NCBI GenBank assembly: GCA_046290675.1
Contig: JBKAHA010000002.1
Span: forward strand, 372,001 to 436,000
Direction: 5' to 3'
DNA length: 64,000 bases
From: Aureliella sp046290675
GTDB lineage: Bacteria > Planctomycetota > Planctomycetia > Pirellulales > Pirellulaceae
How positions within the stretch are numbered: position 1 is the first letter of the stretch; each line of letters starts with the position of its first letter. The notes beneath the pieces were generated by a model, which was not told the DNA's origin, did no database searches, and saw only the letters and a list, made by a program, of their open reading frames with translations. Below, piece by piece: positions 52,092-60,890 of this stretch. The translations under genes were made by a program, and so were the position numbers.

Positions 52092-53486
52092 CTAGGCGGT
52101 ATGAATGGCTCGTTTGGAAACCGCCATGGCTGCCTCGTGCATTAACTCGGACAGAGTCGGGTGAGCGTGGCAGCAACGTGCAATATCCTCACTGCTGGCG
52201 CCGAATTCCATGGCGGCAACCGCCTCCGCGATCAAATCGCCGGCACGGGCTCCGATGATGTGGACACCGAGAACTCGGTCGGTCTTAGCATGGGCCAGGA
52301 CTTTCACTCGTCCGGCCGTATCGCCCAGAGCTAAGGCACGACCACTGGCACCGTAAGGGCAAATCCCCTTGATGTATTCGATGCCTGCTTCTTTGAGCTG
52401 CTCCTCAGTTTTGCCGACTGACGCGATTTCGGGATTGGTATACACGATTGCCGGTATGGCGTCGTAATTGACATGGCTCTTCATGCCAGTGATGCGTTCC
52501 ACACAAACGATGCCTTCTTCACTTGCCTTGTGAGCAAGCATGGCACCGCCAGTAAGGTCACCGATTGCGTACACGCCGCGGACCGCCGTTTGATAGTTTT
52601 CATCGACGGGAACGAATCCACGTTTGTCGGTTTCGATGCCGACCGTTTCTAATCCGAGATCATCCGAGCAAGGAACACGTCCGGTGGAGAGCAGGACCCG
52701 ATCGCAAGTCATTGGATCGCTGTCTTTGCATTTCACCACACACTTGCCATTCTCGATCGTGGCACTCTCGACCCAACTGTTGGTTCGGAACTCGATGCCT
52801 TGTTTTGTAAAAGTACGAGCTGCAATCTGGCCGATCTCATGATCGAGCCCCGCCAGGACGCGGTCCATCGCTTCGAGAACGATGACTTTGCTGCCTAACC
52901 GGCTCCAAACGGAGCCTAACTCCAATCCGATGTAGCCACCGCCAATGACAACGAGCGTCTCGGGGACTGAATCGTAATTGAGTGCGGCCGTGCTATCGCC
53001 GATCAGGTCACCGTCCATCTCGACACCACGCATCGTGGCAGGGCGGCTACCGGTAGCCAGAATGATGTGTTTGGCGCGAAGTTGGACGGTCTCGCCCTTT
53101 CCAGTGACTTCGATCTGATCGACGGCAGAAAGTTTGCCGCGGCCGTTGTACATCGTGACTTTGTTGCGTTTCAACAACATCGAAACGCCGCCCGTTAGCT
53201 GCGATACGATTTTGTCCTTACGGGCTAACATCGTCTTCAAATCTAGGCCCACATTCGGAACTTGGATGCCATGATCAGCGAAGTGCGATTTTGATTCTTC
53301 GTAAAGGTGGCTCGACTCAAGCAGGGCCTTACTAGGAATGCAACCAACGCGAAGACAGGTTCCGCCGTACACGTCGTTTTCGTCGATGCAAGCGGTGTTC
53401 ATGCCCAGTTGAGCGGCTCGGATTGCCGCAACATAGCCGCCTGGACCACCACCGATAACAACGCAATCGTGCTCAACAACACTCAT
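52092..53486 (-). CDS. lpdA: Dihydrolipoyl dehydrogenase
   Basis: The 464-residue flavoprotein is the E3 component of 2-oxoacid dehydrogenase complexes and reoxidises dihydrolipoamide with NAD+. It has the FAD motif 'VIGGGPGGYVAAIRAAQLG', the redox disulfide in 'GGTCLRVGCIPSKAL', the NAD site 'LVVIGGGYIGLELGSVWSR', and the C-terminal His-Glu pair in 'CHAHPTLSELMHEAAMAV'. Length is typical. No E1 or E2 gene is nearby, so it is probably shared by distant complexes, or works with the glycine cleavage system. It begins at the ATG at 53486. Confidence 0.95.
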   Translation of the reverse strand: MSVVEHDCVVIGGGPGGYVAAIRAAQLGMNTACIDENDVYGGTCLRVGCIPSKALLESSHLYEESKSHFADHGIQVPNVGLDLKTMLARKDKIVSQLTGGVSMLLKRNKVTMYNGRGKLSAVDQIEVTGKGETVQLRAKHIILATGSRPATMRGVEMDGDLIGDSTAALNYDSVPETLVVIGGGYIGLELGSVWSRLGSKVIVLEAMDRVLAGLDHEIGQIAARTFTKQGIEFRTNSWVESATIENGKCVVKCKDSDPMTCDRVLLSTGRVPCSDDLGLETVGIETDKRGFVPVDENYQTAVRGVYAIGDLTGGAMLAHKASEEGIVCVERITGMKSHVNYDAIPAIVYTNPEIASVGKTEEQLKEAGIEYIKGICPYGASGRALALGDTAGRVKVLAHAKTDRVLGVHIIGARAGDLIAEAVAAMEFGASSEDIARCCHAHPTLSELMHEAAMAVSKRAIHTA

Positions 53487-53800
53487 TGGACTCTACAGTT
53501 CTCTCGAAAAAGTTTCGGACTCATGGGCTAGAGGGCGAGCCGTAATGAAAGACATCGTCCCTGGGTAGCGGCATCTAAGGAAAGGATACCAGTCCCGATG
53601 AATTTGCTGCAGGGGCATTTCGCCTGAGAGCTGGTGGATTGAGTATGATATGCGTGGAGAGAGCCCCTGGGAAAGCAACCTGCCCAGCTTTGACGCGGCG
53701 GGACGATCTTTCCCGGCTGGCAACATCCCGAGCGGCTCCAGGGTCGCTTCCCACCGATTCAGCCAACTGATCCGAACCCCACCACTGCGGAAACCATCTT
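53487..53800. other. Divergent intergenic region
   Basis: These 314 bases separate lpd (minus strand) from the ThuA-like gene (plus strand), so promoters for both should be here. I see a TATGAT (53644-53649) that could be a -10 box for the plus strand but no convincing -35, and no strong hairpin. Open frames are shadows. Confidence 0.4.
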
Positions 53801-54910
53801 ATGACCATTTTGAGTTCATTACCCTCTCTTAAACGGGCAACCATGCTGTTGAAATGGACGGCCGTCCACTGTGCCGCGATGGCGCTCGTGACGACGTCGT
53901 TCACAAATCTTATGGCAGCAGACAGATTGGTGTTTGAGCCGCCGGAGAGCGTGAAATCGCAAGGAAAGCACATTGTGCTTGTCTCGGGCGACGAAGAGTA
54001 TCGGACGGAAGAGTCGATGCCGATGCTGGGCAAGATTCTCAGCCAGAAACATGGTTTCAAATGCACGGTGCTTTTCGCGCTGGATGCTGAGGGTGAAGGC
54101 TATATCGACTGCAACAACCAAGCGGGCGTTGTTGGTTTCGAGGCTTTAGATGACGCTGATCTGATGATCATCGGAACTCGATTTCGGACGCCAGATGCGG
54201 AATCGGCAAAGCACATCACCGCGTTCCTAAATGCAGGCAAGCCGATCATTGGAGTCCGAACGTCGACCCACGCCTTCAATGGCAAAGGGGATTTTGGCGG
54301 TGTGCCGTATGGGAAATTTGGTCGCGTCTTCCTCGGTGAAGAGTGGGTGTCGCACCATGGGCGGCACAAGAAGGAAGGCGCTCGAAGCCAAGTGGTCGAT
54401 GGCAGCGCGAAGCACCCGATCCTTACGGACGTGGGTGATATCTTTTGCCCGTCAGACGTCTACGGTGTCGTTCACTTGACAGACAGCGATGAAATTCTGA
54501 TGCGCGCTGGAGTGACTGCGAGCTTGGATCCCGAATCGGCGCTGGTCGACAACGAAAAGAATGATCCGATGCAGCCCTTCGTCTGGCTGCACAAGTACGA
54601 CCGCCCCGACGGCAGCGGGACGGGGATGTCGCTGTGCACCACTGGTGGAGCTTCCGTAGACTTTGTCGATGAAGACCTGCGGCGACTCATCGTGAACGCA
54701 GCCTACTTTCTGACTGGGCATGACGTGCCTGCAAAGGCGGATGTTGATTACGTGGATCCGTTTTATCCGAGCTTCTACGGCTTCATTCGCGAGGAAGGCT
54801 ACTTCAAGAAACTCAATCTTCGTCCCGAGGACTTGGGACTAGGCAAGTCGCCGAGTTCGCCAGATCCGAAAGGTTCTCCGGAATGGAATTACCGACCTCG
54901 AGCTAAATAG
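53801..54910 (+). CDS. ThuA-like domain protein
   Basis: The 369-residue secreted protein has a signal peptide in the first ~40 residues ('HCAAMALVTTSFTNLMAAD') and a ThuA-like domain: 'KHIVLVSGDEEYRTEESMP', 'DADLMIIGTRFRTPDAESA', 'AGKPIIGVRTSTHAFNG' and 'HPILTDVGDIFCPSDVYGV'. It differs clearly from the ThuA-like protein at 46930 and belongs to the planctomycete subgroup with a GDEEYRTEE motif. A role in sugar or glycan metabolism is usual for the family but not proven. The ATG at 53801 is used; an ATG at 53843 would also keep the signal peptide. A terminator follows at 54985. Confidence 0.88.
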   Translation: MTILSSLPSLKRATMLLKWTAVHCAAMALVTTSFTNLMAADRLVFEPPESVKSQGKHIVLVSGDEEYRTEESMPMLGKILSQKHGFKCTVLFALDAEGEGYIDCNNQAGVVGFEALDDADLMIIGTRFRTPDAESAKHITAFLNAGKPIIGVRTSTHAFNGKGDFGGVPYGKFGRVFLGEEWVSHHGRHKKEGARSQVVDGSAKHPILTDVGDIFCPSDVYGVVHLTDSDEILMRAGVTASLDPESALVDNEKNDPMQPFVWLHKYDRPDGSGTGMSLCTTGGASVDFVDEDLRRLIVNAAYFLTGHDVPAKADVDYVDPFYPSFYGFIREEGYFKKLNLRPEDLGLGKSPSSPDPKGSPEWNYRPRAK

Positions 54911-54984
54911 CAGTCGAGCTCGAAGAATTCGCAGTAAGGCTTGACTTAGTCACTGCAAGAAATGCATCCGCATGGAATGCATGC

Positions 54985-55018
54985 AAAAGGGACTTCTGAT
55001 TGTCAGTGGTCCCTTTTT
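54985..55018 (+). terminator. Rho-independent terminator
   Basis: The stem AAAAGGGAC (54985-54993) pairs with GTCCCTTTT (55009-55017), with a 15-base loop and a T-run at the end. It ends the ThuA-like transcript 75 bases after its stop. Confidence 0.85.
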
Positions 55019-55195
55019 CTTTGGCGTGTCCCCATCGGCCTGCCGGCCTCTCTTGTTTCCCGAGGTAATGATTGAATAGACTTCGCCCTCGCATTGCGGG
55101 CACTGGAGAGCAGATTCGATGTAACTTCGAACGGAGTCGGAGCGCTGTTGGGGCTGGGGTCATTTTTTCGAAATTCATGGAACCATCGGGGATGG

Positions 55196-56104
55196 ATGCC
55201 TGCGCGGATGATGCTTGTGTTTTTGGCGTTTACATACACGCTTATTCCCGGGGCCCGGTATTGCTTTGCGACGCCACAGGTGACCGCGGGAATCATTTCT
55301 AGTGAAATTGTGAAACCAAAACGCGAGGCGATCAGTCGCAGGGAGCCCACCAAGCCGCGTAGCAAGTGGCCGCATGAGATTGTCGCCGAGAATTTCAAGG
55401 TACACAGCGATTTTCGTCTCGCCGCCCAGGACGCTCTCCTGCTGGAGTTGCGACAAGTGCAGGCCGATCTAAAGGCCGTGCTCGGTGTTCGCGACTACGG
55501 GCAAAAAATCCATGTCGTGCTCTTCGGATCGGACTCCGAATACCGGCGTTACATGCAGGCCTATTTTCCGGGATTGCCGAGCCGCCGTGCGATCTTTTTG
55601 CAGGATCGCGGACCCGGCATGTTGTTTACGCATTGGCATCAGGACGTGGCAACTGATCTACGGCACGAAGTCACCCATGCACTGCTAAATCAGACCGGCA
55701 AGACCTTGCCGCTCTGGCTGGATGAAGGCATCGCCGAGTATTTCGAGCTTGCAGCGTCCGATCGATTCGACGCGAATCCATACCTTGAGAGCCTTCGGCG
55801 CACAGGACAAACGCGAGTTCAATCCATTGCTGAGCTCGATGCAAAACGAGTGGTTTCTGAATTTACCGATCGCGATTACCGGGATAGTTGGGCTTGGGTG
55901 CATTTCTTTATTCATCGACGCGCGGAAACGCGTGAAGCACTTGGTTCATTCTTGCGACTGTATGCCTCGCTGCCCGAGTCGGATAGTGCCTTTGAGCTTG
56001 AGCGTGCAATGCGCACCATCTCCCCAGATCTCGAGTCCGAGATGCGAGAGCACTTTCGCAAACTCCATTCACGCCCCCGGATGGTGACCGCCGTCGCTCG
56101 GTAG
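55196..56104 (+). CDS. Gluzincin-like metallopeptidase (DUF1570-type)
   Basis: The 302-residue protein has an N-terminal signal segment ('MMLVFLAFTYTLIPGARYC') and a gluzincin domain with H157-E-V-T-H161 and the downstream Glu of 'LPLWLDEGIAEYFE' (E177) as probable zinc ligands. The pattern is that of DUF1570 and related planctomycete proteins. It should be an exported zinc peptidase, though the substrate is unknown. The frame is open from 55094, but the ATG at 55196 starts just before the signal peptide, with a GGGG a few bases upstream, so I prefer it; the ATG at 55208 is another option. Confidence 0.82.
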   Translation: MPARMMLVFLAFTYTLIPGARYCFATPQVTAGIISSEIVKPKREAISRREPTKPRSKWPHEIVAENFKVHSDFRLAAQDALLLELRQVQADLKAVLGVRDYGQKIHVVLFGSDSEYRRYMQAYFPGLPSRRAIFLQDRGPGMLFTHWHQDVATDLRHEVTHALLNQTGKTLPLWLDEGIAEYFELAASDRFDANPYLESLRRTGQTRVQSIAELDAKRVVSEFTDRDYRDSWAWVHFFIHRRAETREALGSFLRLYASLPESDSAFELERAMRTISPDLESEMREHFRKLHSRPRMVTAVAR

Positions 56105-56301
56105 AGCAGACTCTCAGAATCGAATCGGACGCGCGAGCAAAGTCACTTTCCCGCAACACGAGATTCAGGTCCGGCGGCTTGGATTGTAAGAAGTCACCGG
56201 AGCATTGAATCCCGGATGACTGTCACAGCTGCTACGAAGTGCATCGGGTGGACATCACATTCCCGGTTATCGCCCTTATTTCTCCTGGCAGCCCGTCGCC
56301 C

Positions 56302-56685
56302 ATGTCGATGACGACAGTGAGTGTTGCCGCGCAGGATGCGGTTGAAGAAGCATGGATGCGATTGGAAGCCCTTAATTTGGATTCAGTCATGGAATTCAAT
56401 CGCAACCGCTATTTTATGTGGGGCGTCCTATTGCTCTTGCTTGGGATTCAGTTTCGCATGGTCAACTCGTTTGTCCTAAACGAGACCGGAACTCGAGCTC
56501 TGGCGCAGATCGCTAAAGAATCGCAGCTTGCCTCTCAAGAGTTTACTAGCGAGCTGTACATGGCGGCCCACCCCAACCCGCGTAAGACGATCCGACCGCC
56601 TGGATGGTTGGGCTGGATCTTGTTAACCGCCGGAGGGGTTATGTGTTTGCACGCCATGGTGCTTCCGCCGCCGAAGCAGCAATAA
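56302..56685 (+). CDS. Small membrane protein of unknown function
   Basis: The 127-residue protein has two hydrophobic helices ('FMWGVLLLLLGIQFRMV' and 'GWLGWILLTAGGVMCLHAM') joined by a helical stretch of ~60 residues rich in E, Q, A and S. Both ends face the same side of the membrane. I recognise no family. The ATG at 56302 is preferred; a GTG at 56239 would add 21 residues of weak character. Confidence 0.65.
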   Translation: MSMTTVSVAAQDAVEEAWMRLEALNLDSVMEFNRNRYFMWGVLLLLLGIQFRMVNSFVLNETGTRALAQIAKESQLASQEFTSELYMAAHPNPRKTIRPPGWLGWILLTAGGVMCLHAMVLPPPKQQ

Positions 56686-56877
56686 TGCCTTCAGCAAGCC
56701 ACTCAACACGTCGCCGAAAGGGCTTCAAAAGGGCGTCGAATTCCCTGGAAATATGGAATTTGCGGTTTTCTTCTTGCGCGTGACCTAACGTGTCCGCCGC
56801 TCCGCGATCATTCAGTTATCAGAGCTCGAAGCGGGTTCTGCCAGATTGAAGGCGATCTCGAGAAGGGAAATCCGACG

Positions 56878-57159
56878 ATGCGAAAGTTACTTAGCCGCGC
56901 AATGCACCAAGCCGATGACATTGTGGTTCAGTTGGGCTATCTGGATTCCAAAGGCCGTCACACCGAGCGCGTGGTCAGTCCCGTTCGTTTTGTCGGTCGA
57001 GACCGCTTCTTGGCACTTTGCTTGTGTCGAGGAGAACCACGCCAGTTCTATTTAGACCGTTGCGAGAACGTCGAGCTACGCAGTGCCCACGATTACGTAA
57101 TGCCGGTTCCCATCAAGATTCGCGATGCAGTGGATGTCACGGCGGCCGTCGCTTTGTGA
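56878..57159 (+). CDS. Small stand-alone WYL-like domain protein
   Basis: The 93-residue soluble protein fits the core of a WYL domain, a ligand-binding SH3-like fold usually found behind a helix-turn-helix: 'VVQLGYLDSKGRHTERVVS', 'PVRFVGRDRFLALCLCRGE' and 'PRQFYLDRCENVELRSAHD' match the order of strands and the conserved R-x-F-x-L-D-R segment. It has no DNA-binding domain, so it may be a lone sensor or a partner of another protein. GAAGGG lies ~10 bases before the ATG. The assignment rests on motif similarity only. Confidence 0.7.
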   Translation: MRKLLSRAMHQADDIVVQLGYLDSKGRHTERVVSPVRFVGRDRFLALCLCRGEPRQFYLDRCENVELRSAHDYVMPVPIKIRDAVDVTAAVAL

Positions 57160-57295
57160 GCGGCTTTGGACTAAGTCAAAATAGCAGGTTCAAGTTAAAT
57201 AAGGCGATTCGCTCTTCAAATCTTGGATTCGGACCACGCGATATTTCCGAACGCTAGTGCCAGCTTTCGAAGCTCTGCCTGAAACGAAGGATGCT

Positions 57296-57901
57296 CTAGC
57301 AGTACTGGGATTCCCAGTCTTTCAACTGCGCCAAAAGATCGGCGTCCTCTGGTACGGCACCGGTCCGTTGACGGGACTGAAAGTCAGTTTGCAAAGCGTC
57401 GAGCTCGCCGACAACTTCATTGATGGAGCCTTCCTTCAATCGATCGATGAATAGGGTGCCGTCCAAGTGGTCTGTCTCGTGTTGAATGATGCGTGCCTCA
57501 AAGCCGCTTATATCTTCGTCGATCTCAGTGCCTGACATGTCAAAGGCGTTTACGTGAATCGACTTTGCTCGGACGACGTTGCCGTGGATATTCGGTAGGC
57601 TCAGGCAACCTTCTTCGGCTTCCTCGTTCGCTCGAGGCTTTGAGATGACCGGATTGATGAACACTCGCTCCGTGCCTTCACTTTTCTCGCCGGTCGGATT
57701 CATCACGAAGAGCCGTAGTGGAACGTCGACTTGAGTCGCTGCGAGGCCGACTCCACGGTTCTCGTACATCAGCTCGAACATGCGGCTGACCAGCTCTTTG
57801 AGTTGAGCATCAACGCGACGGATCGGCTTCGCAACATAGCGGAGAGTGGGGTGCGGGAACGTAATGACGCTGAGTGAGGATAGTGCTTCGGTAACAGACA
57901 T
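57296..57901 (-). CDS. def: Peptide deformylase
   Basis: The 201-residue metalloenzyme removes the formyl group from the N-terminal Met of new proteins. All three motifs are present: 'GVGLAATQV' (motif 1), 'EEGCLSLPN' (motif 2, metal-binding Cys) and 'QHETDHLDGTLF' (motif 3, HExxH-like). Length is typical. It has GGGAGGAA seven bases upstream of the ATG. The usual neighbour fmt is absent. Confidence 0.97.
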   Translation of the reverse strand: MSVTEALSSLSVITFPHPTLRYVAKPIRRVDAQLKELVSRMFELMYENRGVGLAATQVDVPLRLFVMNPTGEKSEGTERVFINPVISKPRANEEAEEGCLSLPNIHGNVVRAKSIHVNAFDMSGTEIDEDISGFEARIIQHETDHLDGTLFIDRLKEGSINEVVGELDALQTDFQSRQRTGAVPEDADLLAQLKDWESQYC

Positions 57902-58111
57902 CTGAGTTCCTCCCTAGCGATGACTGGCGAAAAGGAATCGACTTGGAAAAGACTGTCGATCTATGGTTCGACGGCGGTGGCGGGTGCATTGGACAAGTCC
58001 GCTGCCTGATCGAACTCAACCGCATTCTCATAATGAAGCGGTGGCAACGGAACCCCTATTTGCTTCCTGCGGATATTCTACGGCGTCTAGAAGCCGCATT
58101 GGGCTGGACTG

Positions 58112-58256
58112 AAGGGCCAATCAAAGTTTCAAATTGGGAAGAAATCCTTCTCTTCGATTCGGCTCTGCTCCTCCCCAATTTCCTCGCTAAACTCGAAGGA
58201 GGAGGGTTCGGTATTGAATTGCTACTCAACCCAAATTCAAACTTTGATTAGGCCTG
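58112..58256. mobile_element. MITE-like element, copy B (inverted)
   Basis: The element is 145 bases, the same length as copy A at 50774, and in the opposite orientation. The left end 'AAGGGCCAATCAAAGTTT' and right end 'AAACTTTGATTAGGCCTG' are inverted repeats. It is flanked by the perfect 10-base direct repeat GGCTGGACTG (58102-58111 and 58257-58266; the match can be read as 12 bases). It encodes no plausible protein; an open frame across it is chance. The right flank ends nine bases before the kinase-Hsp70 gene's stop. Confidence 0.88.
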
Positions 58257-58274
58257 GGCTGGACTGAGGCTGGT

Positions 58275-60890
58275 TTAGAACTGTTGTACTTTTTGCAGCC
58301 AATCACGCCAATGTTCCACATCCGATTGGGAAAGCTCTGGATCAGAGCTAGCTGGAAGCGTGACCGATTGATTGGAATTGGTCAAAACCAGAGACGACTC
58401 AAGGATGCCGCTGGCGTCGAGCTCCAGGCGAAGCTGCATTGCTTCTTCAGGTGAGCGATCAGGAAAAACCGTCATGGGATCGACGCGTCCAAGTTTGAGC
58501 CAACTGCTGTTACCGATGCTACTGGACTCGATCAATTGCAGCTTAGGGAGCGAGCTGCTTTGCCCGTCGACGACCTTCGGCCTCAAAGTGCGTGAGTGAG
58601 ACGCTGGAATCGGCTTACCTTTCTCAATCAAGACCTTTGGCCGCATCTGGACACTGTCTGGGGATTCTGCCAACAGCGCAATGTCATTGGCGATACATCC
58701 GACGGCTTTGGGGCTCAAGCGATTGCGCTGAGAGAACGCACTGATCCGATTGGCGTGGATGGCGGCTCCGCGGGCAACATCCGTTTTTTCGAGCCAAGTG
58801 ACTTCGACATCATGCGGAATGACGTCAGTGACAACTCTTTGCAGCCTCTTCATTTGAAGCATCGATCCCAATAGCAAGACTCGATCGATCTCGTTTAGAT
58901 CCGTGTTCGCCATAGCACAGGCTGTTGCGATCGACTGCTGAATCGAAAGCGTTAGGTCGGGGGCGATTTTGATCAATCCCTCCTGCGTGACCATCTGTTG
59001 GATCGCGGCGCCCTGCCAGTCGAATCGCACTTCGACTTTTCCACTGTTGGTCAGCTGATTCATCGCGATTTCGACGGTCCGTTGCAAACGAGTTGCTGCG
59101 GCAACATCCTTTCGAATGTCTTTGCCAGTTTTCTCCTTTAGCGTTTCTGAGAAATACTGGATCAACAGGTGTTGCCACCGCTGTTGGCCAAGCTTCCAGT
59201 GGCCACAGAGCCCCAGCTGCTTGGCGGTGGTGCCGTGAGCGTGGATCACGGCGGCATCAAGTCCTGTTCCTGTCAATTGGACAATGAGCAGACGATCGTC
59301 GGCTGCCTTTTGAGTCGACGAAGTGTCCGCTAGTCGGCAGTGAAGGTCGAGCCAGGTCAGCGCTGCTGCCAGCGGCTTATCAAGCAGTTGAATCAGCTCT
59401 ACACCGGCGATTCGGCAGGCGTTTCGGATTGCACGCCGGTGCATTTGGTCGTAACAGGCAGGCACAGTTAGAATCACGCTGTGGCTGCCATCGGTGAGTT
59501 CGGAAGAATTGCGAACAATGCGTTGTATCAGCGCGGCAATGATCACTTCCGGCGGAACGACTTCGCCACCAAACTGCCGCTGGATGCGATTTTGTCCAAT
59601 GAATCGTTGGACGCTGTGGAAGATTTTATCGGGATCAACTTGCCGCAACGAAGCTGCTTCGGCCCCAATCTTGATACTGCGTCCGGAGCTCCACAGCATG
59701 TTTCGCAAGTACTGCGGGTTGCCATCACCTTGGGCAATGATCTGGGGCCCGGTTGTGGGATCAAAGTAGGCTGCAACCGAGGATTGCATCCCTAGATCGA
59801 TGCAAATGATCTGGGACTTCTTTGCCAGTGTGGACATGCCCTGGCCGGCGCTGGTCGGCGAATCTGTCGCCAGACGAAAGGCTCCCTTGCGGAGTGGCGA
59901 TCCAGTTGCCAGTTCAGCTGATAGGCTCAGCTCTTCGATGTTCGCTAACATCTCGGCCGCGGACTCATATCGACTATCCGGATCTTTTGCGACAAGTCTT
60001 TGAAAAATGGAGTCGAGTCGCAGGTCCAGATCGCCGCGTGCCTCAAACAACGCAGCCGGTTCTTCGTGCAAATGTGCCTTGGCGACCTGCATGGTTTCAC
60101 CCGTGAACATGGCTTTGCCAGTCACCAAATAGAAGAGCGTCGCTCCGAGGCTGTAAAGGTCGCTTCTTCCGTCGACAGCATCTGCGTTTTCAATTTGTTC
60201 CGGAGACATATACTCCGGTGTGCCCATAAAGAATCGCTTCTTGGATTCGTTCTCTTCCGCGCTGCCAAGTCTCGCGAGTCCAAAATCGAGAATCTTTAGT
60301 GTGCCGTTTGTACTGAGCATCAAGTTGCTTGGCTTGATGTCTCGGTGGACGACACCCAACTCGTGCGCGTATTGGAGTGCGTGCCCAGCTTGAACCAGCA
60401 CGTTAACGGCAACATCTTGGGAGAGCGGTCCATCGCGGCGAATGCGATCGGAGAGGACTTCTCCGTTGACCAGCTCCATAACCAAGTAGTGCATCTCGCC
60501 CGCGCTGCCGGCATCGAAGGCAGTCACGATGTTGGGGTGCATGAGCTTGGCGACAGCTCGGATTTCGGAGAAGAACTGCTGCAGAGTTGCTGGGCGCTCG
60601 GCGATCTCCTTGCTCAAGACCTTGAGCGCCACTTCGCGGTTCATCGTGCGGTGCTCGGCCCGAAAGACCTGGCCCATTCCGCCAGCGCCAATCTGCTCGA
60701 TAAGCAGGTATTCGCCCATGACGCCGACAAGACCTGCGCCTTCGGTTGACTCGGCGGAATCCTCAAAGTCTAGTTCGAAGTCGCTTTCGAACTCGTCGGA
60801 ATCACCTGACTCGGCAGGCACATACCGCGTCGCGTCGTCCTGAGGACGTGGCTGTTCTTCTTCCGGCTCTTTGTCGGCGTCTGAGGACAT
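58275..60890 (-). CDS. Ser/Thr protein kinase fused to an Hsp70-like ATPase domain
   Basis: The 871-residue protein has two halves. Residues ~1-55 are acidic. The kinase domain (~60-325) has 'IGAGGMGQVFRAEHRTMN', 'VALKVLSKEIAE', 'VVHRDIKPSNLMLS', 'ILDFGLARLG' and 'GTPEYMSPEQIEN'. From ~355 to 735 follows an actin/Hsp70-type ATPase: phosphate-1 region 'IICIDLGMQSSVAAYFD', 'VILTVPACYDQMHRRAIRN', 'LDKPLAAALTWLD', phosphate-2 'LLIVQLTGTGLDAAVIHA', and 'DRVLLLGSMLQMKRLQRVV'. Nucleotide-binding glycines and threonines are partly replaced, so ATP binding by the second half is doubtful. There is no Hsp70 substrate domain. It may sense or bind an unfolded or partner protein and phosphorylate targets. 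No membrane helix is seen. Confidence 0.92.
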   Translation of the reverse strand: MSSDADKEPEEEQPRPQDDATRYVPAESGDSDEFESDFELDFEDSAESTEGAGLVGVMGEYLLIEQIGAGGMGQVFRAEHRTMNREVALKVLSKEIAERPATLQQFFSEIRAVAKLMHPNIVTAFDAGSAGEMHYLVMELVNGEVLSDRIRRDGPLSQDVAVNVLVQAGHALQYAHELGVVHRDIKPSNLMLSTNGTLKILDFGLARLGSAEENESKKRFFMGTPEYMSPEQIENADAVDGRSDLYSLGATLFYLVTGKAMFTGETMQVAKAHLHEEPAALFEARGDLDLRLDSIFQRLVAKDPDSRYESAAEMLANIEELSLSAELATGSPLRKGAFRLATDSPTSAGQGMSTLAKKSQIICIDLGMQSSVAAYFDPTTGPQIIAQGDGNPQYLRNMLWSSGRSIKIGAEAASLRQVDPDKIFHSVQRFIGQNRIQRQFGGEVVPPEVIIAALIQRIVRNSSELTDGSHSVILTVPACYDQMHRRAIRNACRIAGVELIQLLDKPLAAALTWLDLHCRLADTSSTQKAADDRLLIVQLTGTGLDAAVIHAHGTTAKQLGLCGHWKLGQQRWQHLLIQYFSETLKEKTGKDIRKDVAAATRLQRTVEIAMNQLTNSGKVEVRFDWQGAAIQQMVTQEGLIKIAPDLTLSIQQSIATACAMANTDLNEIDRVLLLGSMLQMKRLQRVVTDVIPHDVEVTWLEKTDVARGAAIHANRISAFSQRNRLSPKAVGCIANDIALLAESPDSVQMRPKVLIEKGKPIPASHSRTLRPKVVDGQSSSLPKLQLIESSSIGNSSWLKLGRVDPMTVFPDRSPEEAMQLRLELDASGILESSLVLTNSNQSVTLPASSDPELSQSDVEHWRDWLQKVQQF

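Noticed and set aside
57943..58251. Plus-strand open frame of 102 codons
   Set aside because: Its 3' half runs through the MITE at 58112-58256, and there is no coding-like composition.
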